Part shown: one piece after another, positions 25,350 through 31,998 of the stretch
Layout of the letters: every line of letters begins with the position of its first letter
How positions within the stretch are numbered: the first letter of the stretch is position 1
Source of the DNA: Candidatus Geothermarchaeota archaeon
GTDB taxonomy: Archaea; Thermoproteota; Nitrososphaeria; Geothermarchaeales; JDFR-13
Assembly (NCBI GenBank): GCA_015522055.1
Contig: WAMZ01000094.1
Location: 1-47,594, forward strand
Reading direction: 5' to 3'
Length of the DNA stretch: 47,594 nucleotides
The notes under the pieces: model-generated
Told to the model about the DNA's origin: nothing
Database searches by the model: none
What the model saw: only the letters and a program-made list of their open reading frames with translations
Made by a program: the position numbers and the translations under genes

Positions 25350-25432
25350 AGTTGTACCCGCCCCCAGGCGCCCCCGCTTCATCCGCCAATAATTTGTCCC
25401 CCTTGGCTCGCGGAGGGTTTTAGGGGCGGGCT
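25350..25432. ncRNA. GC-rich structured element, candidate non-coding RNA (strand uncertain)
   Basis: A GC-rich block sits in strongly A/T-rich intergenic DNA, the usual signature of structured RNA in thermophile genomes. CCCGCCCC (25357-25364) pairs perfectly with GGGGCGGG (25423-25430), enclosing two possible hairpins. GGCG (25367-25370) pairs with CGCC (about 25384-25387), and CCCT pairs with AGGG around the sequence CTCGCGG. Together they would form a three-way junction. On the plus strand TTTAAATA about 25 bases upstream could be its TATA box. On the minus strand CTTAAAAATC near 25455-25463 is equally well placed. It has no tRNA, SRP or RNase P features that I recognise. Confidence 0.45.
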
Positions 25433-25484
25433 AATATTAATCTTTCTATTGTCAGATTTTTAAGGATTGTGTACTCTCTTGATT

Positions 25485-26117
25485 TTAGTAGTATACTGGG
25501 TGATACCTCACTCTGTAGTAAATTCTTCTTAGCCTATTTACATTTAGGTATCCTATGATTAGCCCGGCTAGGAAGCCTCCGGCGTGTGCTATGAAGTTTA
25601 TGCCTGGCATTATACTGTTCAGTAGGACTATGAAGAATCCGTACATGATTGTGTTGTATATGTTTCCACCTGCATATGCCTGGATAATTATTAGTGCCCC
25701 GAATATCCCGAATACTGCTCCGCTGGCTCCAGCGCTATTTGTTATTGGTGGCAGCAGAAAGAGTGATAGAACATTTCCCGCTAATCCCGTGAGTATATAT
25801 GTTTTTACTAGGCTGATTCCTCCGAATATCCTTTCGTACTGGCTTCCCAGGATTAGTAGCCAGAACATGTTAAGGGCTAGGTGCATAATGTCGAAGTGTA
25901 TGAACATAGCTGTGAATAGTTGCCATATCCATAGCCTATACCATACGAATACATTGACTTGCCCTAGGATTATCATTGGTGCAGTATTCCTTAGGTCTAG
26001 TATGTTGCCTGACCATATACCAGCAAATACATATACTGCTATGTTTATGATTATTAGCCAGAATGTAGCTGTATTCCTCCTTGTACCATACTCAAAGGCG
26101 CTGTACACATCCGACAC
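25485..26117 (-). CDS. Rhomboid-family intramembrane serine protease
   Basis: 210 residues with six hydrophobic helices. The catalytic Ser132 is in GASGAVFG and the catalytic His178 in FIAHAGGFLAG. HLALNMFWLLILG is the conserved HxxxN-type loop helix that stabilises the active site. It cleaves transmembrane substrates within the membrane. The protein has the core six-helix form with short cytoplasmic tails and no extra domains. It is monocistronic. The GC-rich element lies just beyond its stop codon. Confidence 0.9.
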   Translation of the reverse strand: MSDVYSAFEYGTRRNTATFWLIIINIAVYVFAGIWSGNILDLRNTAPMIILGQVNVFVWYRLWIWQLFTAMFIHFDIMHLALNMFWLLILGSQYERIFGGISLVKTYILTGLAGNVLSLFLLPPITNSAGASGAVFGIFGALIIIQAYAGGNIYNTIMYGFFIVLLNSIMPGINFIAHAGGFLAGLIIGYLNVNRLRRIYYRVRYHPVYY

Positions 26118-26194
26118 CTAGGTATAATTAAGTTATGGATAGATATTGTTGATATACCTGATTAATAAATGATTCACTGTTTTTTCTATACATC

Positions 26195-28012
26195 CTATGG
26201 AGTAATCTTTGGGTAGCCCCGCTCATCCCAGCCCCTCAGCTCATAATAATATCTAAGCATACTCCTCATCTCATCTTCCGTGATCCAATATTCACGCCCA
26301 TCCTTGAGCTTAACGGGCTCCTTGAAGAATTTTTCGGGGAGCATGTCATCCTTCTCTGGGACTATCCCTGCCTCGATATTGAATAGTCTGATCATGGTCC
26401 TGGTCTCGTTAGCAACTTTCTTCAATTCATCCTTATTCCAATCCCTTCCAGTCAAAGCCTTAATCATTTCGATAGTATTGTCCCATGTATACATCATCCT
26501 AGCGAATCTACATACGACTAGGCTATCATGGAGTGATAGTAGGTCCTCCTTATCCACTATAAATTCTATCTTCTCCCTACTCGTGTCATCTGGGTCTATG
26601 TCGCCCCTTATCTCATAGGCATATGCAGTCGTCCTGAGATGCCCACCTCCCCTAGTACCTATACCATAGCTTATCGCCATACCCTTGAGCCTACGTGGGT
26701 CGTAGGCGCTGAGTGACAAGCCTTTTACATGGACTGCAAGGTCGCTTAGGCCAAGCTTCTCACCAGCCTGCTTAATACCCTCACCCAACACCTCACCTAC
26801 ATCCTTCCTCTCCATTATTAGCTGGAAGAGGTTTAGTATAGCCTCGTAGTCGCCGTAGCTGATTGGGAATGGGAGTTTAAGCCTACCCTCATTATATGCT
26901 TCTATTGCGAAGGCTATTATGTTTCCAGCGTCTATGGTATCTACACCATATCTGTCGCATAAGACGTTCAGGGATATGATCTTGTCATGCCCTGATATAC
27001 CAGCGTTGGCTCCGAAACTGAAGATAGTCTCATACTCAGGTCCCTTGGTTACAAGTCCCTTGAACACGCCGTCCTTAACCTTGCTTATATGGCCGCATGC
27101 GAATGGGCAATTGTAGCATGCCACGTTGTGGTCGTAATATTCGTTCAAAAGTTTATCTGGGTCGATGGATTCGAAATTGGGTGCCTGGCCGTACCTCCAG
27201 TATCTAGATGGGAGGAAACCCATCTTCTGAGCCGGTATAAGAGTGGCTGGGGTCCCATACTTACGGTATGTAGGCGCGCCGGTCTTTGGGTCGGTGGCTA
27301 TCATCCTACCAATCTTCTTAACAAACTTCTTTAGTAGATCATCGCTATATACATCGACATGCCTCCTAGACGGCTTTAGCACAATTGCCTTCAGCTTCTT
27401 ACTCCCCATAACCGCTCCTCCACCGACCCTACCCGCCTTCGACTCCCTCTTACGCTCACCATAGCCATGGCTGATGACAGCGTATCTAATCAGTTTCTCC
27501 CCGGCAGGGCCTATCTCCGCAACCTCTATATCATGCCCATGCCTCTTCTCCAGTGCCTTCTCAGTCTCCTCAGTATTGAGGCCCCAAAGCCCACTTGCGT
27601 CCATGATATCCACGTATTCATCCTCTATATAGAGGTATACAGGCTTATCCGAGGCACCCCTAATAACTAGGTAGTCGATGCCTAGCCACCTAAATGCAGC
27701 GGGGAAGTTGCCACCCATGAAGCTTTCTCCAAATATGTTTGTCAGCGGGCTCTTGAAGAAGAATCCGATCTTGGATGCTAAAGGAACCTTCGACCCAGTG
27801 GCAGGACCGGCCGCTATGAAAAGTATGTTATCGGGGGATAGTGGGTCAATCTTGGGATCCAAATTTTTATATAGGTAGTATGAGGCGAGCCACTTCCCAC
27901 CTATATATTTTCCCAATATTTCTTCATTGGGCCTACCCTCCTTAATGTCACCCGAGGACAGGTCTACCTCAATATATCTGCCGCCATAACCCGGTATAGC
28001 CATATGACCCAC
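26195..28012 (-). CDS. aor: Tungsten-type aldehyde:ferredoxin oxidoreductase (AOR family)
   Basis: 605 residues, the usual AOR length. It oxidises aldehydes (or related substrates) to acids with tungsto-pterin and passes electrons to ferredoxin in the cytoplasm. The N-terminal domain contains GGRYIEVDLSSG and AAGPATGSKVP. A [4Fe-4S] site is formed by CYNCPFAC plus the distal Cys in DSLVVCRF. AYDPRRLKGMAISYGIGTRG is the pterin-binding segment. The start may be Met1 or Met4. It lies nine bases downstream of a small uncharacterised gene, so the two form an operon. Paralogue identity (AOR, FOR, GAPOR, WOR) cannot be decided. Confidence 0.92.
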   Translation of the reverse strand: MGHMAIPGYGGRYIEVDLSSGDIKEGRPNEEILGKYIGGKWLASYYLYKNLDPKIDPLSPDNILFIAAGPATGSKVPLASKIGFFFKSPLTNIFGESFMGGNFPAAFRWLGIDYLVIRGASDKPVYLYIEDEYVDIMDASGLWGLNTEETEKALEKRHGHDIEVAEIGPAGEKLIRYAVISHGYGERKRESKAGRVGGGAVMGSKKLKAIVLKPSRRHVDVYSDDLLKKFVKKIGRMIATDPKTGAPTYRKYGTPATLIPAQKMGFLPSRYWRYGQAPNFESIDPDKLLNEYYDHNVACYNCPFACGHISKVKDGVFKGLVTKGPEYETIFSFGANAGISGHDKIISLNVLCDRYGVDTIDAGNIIAFAIEAYNEGRLKLPFPISYGDYEAILNLFQLIMERKDVGEVLGEGIKQAGEKLGLSDLAVHVKGLSLSAYDPRRLKGMAISYGIGTRGGGHLRTTAYAYEIRGDIDPDDTSREKIEFIVDKEDLLSLHDSLVVCRFARMMYTWDNTIEMIKALTGRDWNKDELKKVANETRTMIRLFNIEAGIVPEKDDMLPEKFFKEPVKLKDGREYWITEDEMRSMLRYYYELRGWDERGYPKITP

Positions 28013-28021
28013 CAGCCCAAT

Positions 28022-28486
28022 CTATAGGAAGTCAAAATCAAGTGATTCAGTTATATTCTCAAGATGTACCTCCAAGTCGCTTAGCCTGAACTTATCCCCG
28101 ATAGATTTAACTATACGGAATATCTCTCTGGACTTCGGATAAATATATGGATTGAAGACTCTATATACTTTCCTATCACCTATAGTTTCATATATGTATC
28201 CCTCTGCATAGAAGGGCATGTCTAAGAAGGAGTCCGCATCCTCCTTAGGCAAGACCTTACCTAGAAATACATATCTCCTAATCAGCCCATCCTTAAACTC
28301 AATTATAACCGATGCATTGAGTGAACCCAGTGTATTAAATGTCTGCAGCAGCACCTCCCTATATCTACGTCCCCTACTCGGCTCCGGAACCCTACTAAGG
28401 CTTTTTATATGCTCATGACGCTCCAAGTCCTTCTCCAAAAAGTTCACCATAGCATTTATATCCTTACCCTCATAGACGACCTCCAT
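28022..28486 (-). CDS. Uncharacterised protein, first gene of the AOR operon
   Basis: 154 residues, soluble, charged, with no cysteine pairs, membrane helix or recognised motif. The N-terminal half is helical and basic/acidic (VNFLEKDLERHEHIKSLSRV). The middle contains a strand-rich segment, ASVIIEFKDGLIRRYVFLG, and the C terminus is acidic. It precedes the AOR gene by nine bases on the same strand, so a maturation, cofactor-insertion or regulatory role for AOR is a reasonable guess, but nothing in the sequence proves it. The 157-bp region ahead of it is shared with the divergent Lrp gene. Confidence 0.7.
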   Translation of the reverse strand: MEVVYEGKDINAMVNFLEKDLERHEHIKSLSRVPEPSRGRRYREVLLQTFNTLGSLNASVIIEFKDGLIRRYVFLGKVLPKEDADSFLDMPFYAEGYIYETIGDRKVYRVFNPYIYPKSREIFRIVKSIGDKFRLSDLEVHLENITESLDFDFL

Positions 28487-28655
28487 CCGGAACCACCGAA
28501 AAATTATATTTATGTCATACGGTATAAAGATAAATTCAATGTTGTTAATTATAGATTGATTTATATTTATCTTTATTCTATCAGCAATAGTAATTATGTA
28601 TATTTTTAAATTGATTTAAATATGAAATTGAATAATATTAAATGTGGGTGTCGGG
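28487..28655. promoter_or_regulatory. Divergent promoter region between the AOR operon and the Lrp gene
   Basis: A very A/T-rich spacer. TTTAAATA at about 28615-28622 is the likely TATA box of the Lrp-type gene and predicts a start near 28644. That gives a leader of about twelve bases with GGGTG before the ATG at 28656. On the minus strand a TATA-like run upstream of 28486 would serve the AOR operon. Divergent placement makes the Lrp protein a candidate regulator of AOR. Confidence 0.45.
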
Positions 28656-29144
28656 ATGCCGAGGCGGGCTAGGGAGAGGAAGGCCGAGGACGAACCTATT
28701 GACGAGACGGATAAGAAGATCCTGAACCTGCTCCAGGACGATGCCACAAGGTCTTTGGAGGAGCTGGGAAGGGAGCTAGGGATGTCTAAAACCGCTATAC
28801 ACTACAGAATTAACAAGATGAGGGATAAGGGAATTATCAAGAAGATCATGGCGCTGATAGACCCACATAAAATCGGATATGACATATTTGCGGTATCACT
28901 CATTAAAGCCAAGTTTGGGCCAAACTATCAGAACATCGTGGGTGAGAAGCTAAGCAAGATAAAGGGAGTATGGGCGGTATACTTCCTCCTAGGAGACATC
29001 GACTTCGTCGTCTTACTCAGGGCTAAAAATAGAAATGACTTGATGAGGATTATAGACCAGTTTATTAATATTCCGGAGATAGAGCGCAGCAGTACACACC
29101 TCATACTCACAACGATAAAGGAGGATCCAAAGGTAGACCTTTAG
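28656..29144 (+). CDS. Lrp/AsnC-family transcriptional regulator
   Basis: About 162 residues. A basic N-terminal extension (PRRARERKAED) is followed by the Lrp helix-turn-helix (DETDKKILNLLQDDATRSLEEL... with recognition helix MSKTAIHYRINKMRDKG). The C-terminal RAM domain (about 80-160) includes AVYFLLGDIDFVVLLRAKN. Such proteins form octamers and respond to amino acids. A GTG at 28644 is an alternative start adding four residues, but the ATG at 28656 has a GGGTG box. It sits between the divergent AOR operon and the downstream 2-oxoacid oxidoreductase operon, either of which it might control. Confidence 0.9.
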   Translation: MPRRARERKAEDEPIDETDKKILNLLQDDATRSLEELGRELGMSKTAIHYRINKMRDKGIIKKIMALIDPHKIGYDIFAVSLIKAKFGPNYQNIVGEKLSKIKGVWAVYFLLGDIDFVVLLRAKNRNDLMRIIDQFINIPEIERSSTHLILTTIKEDPKVDL

Positions 29145-29258
29145 TTACACCCCTCTAGGATTGCTGTTTGGCCACCCCATTAAATTAGACATGTCTATAA
29201 AATGTAAAACCCTGTAAATATTTCTGTGAACCCAAGTAAATAGAGAGCCCATTGTTAT

Positions 29259-29285
29259 ACAATTGTGTACATCTCCATTGTACAA
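29259..29285. promoter_or_regulatory. Pair of perfect 8-bp palindromes within ATTGT repeats
   Basis: ACAATTGT (29259-29266) and TTGTACAA (29278-29285) are each perfectly self-complementary. They lie among four ATTGT-containing repeats between 29251 and 29302. They sit directly ahead of the TATA element of the small RNA and about 170 bp ahead of the 2-oxoacid oxidoreductase operon, a likely operator for a dimeric regulator. The adjacent Lrp-type protein is the natural candidate. Confidence 0.4.
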
Positions 29286-29298
29286 ATTAATATAAATT
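29286..29298 (+). promoter_or_regulatory. TATA element of the box C/D small RNA
   Basis: The run ATTAATATAAATT, centred near 29291, lies 25-30 bases before the predicted 5' end of the small RNA (about 29318-29322), the normal archaeal TATA-to-start spacing. Confidence 0.55.
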
Positions 29299-29319
29299 GT
29301 GTTCGTAAGGATTCATTTT

Positions 29320-29392
29320 TATGTGGATGATGATGGAGGTGATCTGGGACCCTCTACGGGGGGTGTGACCAGATTCCGATAGCCTGACACAG
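29320..29392 (+). ncRNA. Dual-guide box C/D small RNA candidate, guides matching both ends of 16S rRNA
   Basis: Box C ATGATGA (29327-29333) and box D CTGA (29384-29387) are canonical. They are closed by TGTG (29322-29325) pairing with CACA (29388-29391), giving a proper kink-turn with a three-base GAT bulge and tandem G-A pairs. Internally, D' GGGA (29346-29349) and C' GTGACCA (29365-29371) form a second kink-turn: bulge TGT, tandem G-A, then a 5-bp stem CCCTC/GGGGG capped by a TACG tetraloop. Both guide segments are exactly 12 nt, at 29334-29345 and 29372-29383, the spacing required by archaeal C/D sRNPs. The D' guide is complementary to GATCACCTCC at the 16S 3' end. The D guide is complementary to GCTATCGG near the archaeal 16S 5' end. 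rRNA sequences are from memory. A TATA element is correctly spaced upstream. A 15-codon ORF overlaps and is considered incidental. Confidence 0.75.
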
Positions 29393-29456
29393 ATAAACCT
29401 CAATTGACCTGCTTATATCCCGGCTAAATACACTTCAATACAATTAGTATTTATGT

Positions 29457-30593
29457 ATGGTGGAGAGACACTTTTGGTCCGGAAATATAGCTATTGCGGA
29501 GGGGGCGCTTAGAGCAGGCTTGAAATTCTATGCAGGCTACCCTATAACTCCGAGTAGTGACCTAATGGAATATATCAGCAGAGAACTCCCCAGGAGGGGC
29601 GGCATATTTATACAGGGTGAGGATGAGATAGCCTCTATAAATATGGCTATAGGGGCAAGTATTGCTGGCTTAAAATCAATGACAGCCACCAGTGGACCCG
29701 GCTTCAGCCTCATGCAGGAGGCAATAGGCCTAGCGATAATGCTTGAAATACCAATAGTGGTTGTGGATGTCATGAGGTTAGGGCCTTCCACAGGCCAGGC
29801 GACGAAGAGTGGCATGGGCGATGTAATGCAGGCCAGGTGGGGGAGGCATGGGGACCAGAGTCTAGTCGTACTGGCTGTATCGAGCCCAAGAAAAGCCTTC
29901 TATAAAACAGTAGAGGCGTTCAACATATCTGAGAGGCTTAGGACACCCGTTATACTACTGATCGATGAACTAACTTCCCACCTATGGGAGACCGTAGTAA
30001 TAGATGATGGGATTAAAGTGGTTGACAGGATATATGGAGGGCCTGACGACATGTTCTTCGACTCAAGCGACCCCTCCAAACCACCACCTATGCCCAGGAT
30101 TGGGGAAGGCTACTATGTCCTATATACAAGCTCGACCCACAACGGCTATGGTGTTAGGAAGACCCAGAACCCCGAGGTACACTCGAGGCTCGTGAGGCGG
30201 CTCAATAGGAAGATCTGGGATAACACTAGTCAACTATTTAAGTTGGATATATATCCAGATCCTGATGTAGATGGTGGCGATATTGCATTAGTAAGCTATT
30301 GTTCAGCTGCACGGGCCTGTAGGGAGGCTGTGGATATGCTGAGTAGAGATGGTTTCAGGGCGTTCAGTATAGAGCTAGAGACACTGTGGCCAATGGATTA
30401 TAGAATCTTATCGAGATATCTAAAAGATGTATCGCTTATAATAGTCCCAGAGATGAATTTAGGGCAAATAATTTATGACATTAGACTAGTAGCCGGGATG
30501 GATAATGTAGTTGGCTATAGTAAAGTAGGGGGTGGAATACCGATATTCCCCGATGAACTATGTAGGTTCATAAAGGAGGTGATAAGGAGATGA
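29457..30593 (+). CDS. korA: 2-oxoacid:ferredoxin oxidoreductase, alpha subunit
   Basis: 378-residue pyrimidine-binding subunit of a CoA- and ferredoxin-dependent 2-oxoacid oxidoreductase. YPITPSSDLMEYI near residue 29 is the conserved TPP-pyrimidine/oxoacid motif. QGEDEIASINMAIGAS carries the catalytic Glu, and TSGPGFSLMQEAIG follows. Lack of a fused gamma domain points to the multi-subunit, 2-oxoglutarate-type group. The start is the ATG at 29457, about 29 bases from a TATA-like CTAAATA, implying a leaderless message. It overlaps the beta gene by four bases. Substrate (2-oxoglutarate versus other oxoacids) is inferred from family grouping. Confidence 0.88.
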   Translation: MVERHFWSGNIAIAEGALRAGLKFYAGYPITPSSDLMEYISRELPRRGGIFIQGEDEIASINMAIGASIAGLKSMTATSGPGFSLMQEAIGLAIMLEIPIVVVDVMRLGPSTGQATKSGMGDVMQARWGRHGDQSLVVLAVSSPRKAFYKTVEAFNISERLRTPVILLIDELTSHLWETVVIDDGIKVVDRIYGGPDDMFFDSSDPSKPPPMPRIGEGYYVLYTSSTHNGYGVRKTQNPEVHSRLVRRLNRKIWDNTSQLFKLDIYPDPDVDGGDIALVSYCSAARACREAVDMLSRDGFRAFSIELETLWPMDYRILSRYLKDVSLIIVPEMNLGQIIYDIRLVAGMDNVVGYSKVGGGIPIFPDELCRFIKEVIRR

Positions 30594-31393
30594 AACATCC
30601 CCTAGTTAAGTACTTGAGGGAGGAGCATCTACCAACCATATTCTGCCCAGGATGTGGCGACGGTATAGTGATGAAAGCCCTATTTATGGCTTTCGACGAA
30701 CTCGGGATCGAGAAGCTAGATAAATATATATTCGTGAGCGGTATAGGGTGCGCCGCATGGATACCCAGCCCCCATATAAAGGCAGATACGGTGCACACCC
30801 TCCATGGACGGGCGATACCGATTGCTACGGGTATAAAGCTGGCGAGGCCAGACCTAGAGGTGATCGTGGTTGGAGGGGATGGAGACATAGCTGGTATAGG
30901 TGGTAACCACTTACTACATGCAGCCAGGAGAAACATGGATATAATGACGATAATGGTTAATAATTTGGTGTATGGTATGACTGGGGGTCAACTGGCCCCC
31001 ACAACCCCAATAGGGTTCAAGACGAGCACCACACCATATGGAAATATAGAATATCCACTTGACACATGTATGGTAGTGGCCTCCGCTGGAGCCAATTATG
31101 TGGCTAGATGGACGGTCGCACATTTCAAGCAACTCAAGGACTCATTCAAGAAGGCGCTACACAAGAAAGGATTCCGTTTCATAGAGGTCGTCGCCCAATG
31201 TACATCTAGGGTCACCAATAGAATGGGTATACCGCCATCTCACTACATGAAGGAATTGCTGAGAAAATCGATAAATATATCAAAAGTGGAGTTCGGCAGC
31301 CAAATACACGACGACCAGATTATAATTGGGGAATATATAGATAGGGATAGGGAAAGCTATATCGAGCTAATGGCGAGGATGGAGGTAAAATGA
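30590..31393 (+). CDS. korB: 2-oxoacid:ferredoxin oxidoreductase, beta subunit (TPP-binding)
   Basis: 267-residue TPP diphosphate-binding subunit. FCPGCGDGIVMKAL at the N terminus supplies Cys residues of the proximal [4Fe-4S] cluster. GIGCAAWIP carries another Cys. GGDGDIAGIGGNHLLHAARRN is the TPP/Mg motif, followed by NNLVYGMTGGQLAPTTP. Length and motifs match KGOR/OFOR beta. Four-base overlaps with the alpha and gamma genes show translational coupling. Confidence 0.9.
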   Translation: MKHPLVKYLREEHLPTIFCPGCGDGIVMKALFMAFDELGIEKLDKYIFVSGIGCAAWIPSPHIKADTVHTLHGRAIPIATGIKLARPDLEVIVVGGDGDIAGIGGNHLLHAARRNMDIMTIMVNNLVYGMTGGQLAPTTPIGFKTSTTPYGNIEYPLDTCMVVASAGANYVARWTVAHFKQLKDSFKKALHKKGFRFIEVVAQCTSRVTNRMGIPPSHYMKELLRKSINISKVEFGSQIHDDQIIIGEYIDRDRESYIELMARMEVK

Positions 31394-31893
31394 AGATAAT
31401 ATCGGTAATAGGGCTAGGTGGCCAAGGCATATCCCTCCTAGGGAGGCTATTGGGATATGCTGCAACCCTAGATGGGAGGTATGCATCGGTACATTCCAGC
31501 TATGGCGCAGAGGTAAGGGGTGGGAGAGTCGAGAGTAAGATAGTCATACACGATAAAGACATTATTAATCCATATGTATCAGGGGCCAATATTTATATAG
31601 TTCTCCATAAGGTGGGCTGGGAACTAGCTAATATATCCAGTATTGAGGCGGTGGAGATATATGCAGATAAAGATTTATGTGGCGACCGTCTCAGCGATAG
31701 ACATACAATCCATATACCATTCAGCAGAATATCCTTAGAAGAGGATATACCCCTAAACATGCTGGTACTAGGATTCGTGGCAAAGAAAGTTGGAATATCA
31801 TTAGAAAGTATCTATAAAGCATTGGAAGAGTGGGGGTTAACAAGGGAGAAAAATGTATTAGCTCTAAAAAGAGGATTCGAATTAAAAATATAG
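31390..31893 (+). CDS. korC: 2-oxoacid:ferredoxin oxidoreductase, gamma subunit
   Basis: 167-residue gamma subunit. GLGGQGISLLGRLLG is the conserved nucleotide-like glycine loop, and SYGAEVRGGRVESKIVI the CoA-binding segment. It overlaps the beta gene by four bases. The delta (ferredoxin) subunit of a four-subunit enzyme is not next in line; a 2[4Fe-4S] ferredoxin lies 2.2 kb away on the other strand, beyond copB. Confidence 0.88.
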   Translation: MKIISVIGLGGQGISLLGRLLGYAATLDGRYASVHSSYGAEVRGGRVESKIVIHDKDIINPYVSGANIYIVLHKVGWELANISSIEAVEIYADKDLCGDRLSDRHTIHIPFSRISLEEDIPLNMLVLGFVAKKVGISLESIYKALEEWGLTREKNVLALKRGFELKI

Positions 31894-31899
31894 TTGATT

Positions 31900-31912
31900 T
31901 TCCATAATGAAA
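31900..31912. promoter_or_regulatory. TTCCA-N3-TGAAA element upstream of copB
   Basis: TTCCA (31900-31904) and TGAAA (31908-31912) form an imperfect version of the palindrome at 8046-8058. It lies just ahead of a possible TATA element (ATTAAATT, near 31921-31928) in the region upstream of the CopB coding sequence. Confidence 0.25.
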
Positions 31913-31998
31913 ACTATAGCATTAAATTATTGGAAGGACATTTATTATTTGGCATGTTTCGAGGTAAATGGAATAGTATAATTATTGGGAGTAGGCAT

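Noticed and set aside
25555..26121. 188-codon antisense frame over the rhomboid gene
   Set aside because: The rhomboid catalytic motifs on the other strand are intact. The antisense frame is a mirror of hydrophobic codons.
29321..29368. 15-codon ORF starting ATGTGGATG with a Shine-Dalgarno-like GGAGGTGATC inside it
   Set aside because: It coincides exactly with box C and the D' guide of the small RNA. The SD-like run has no start codon at proper spacing, and the kink-turn pairing explains the sequence better than a peptide. A leaderless leader peptide is not fully excluded.
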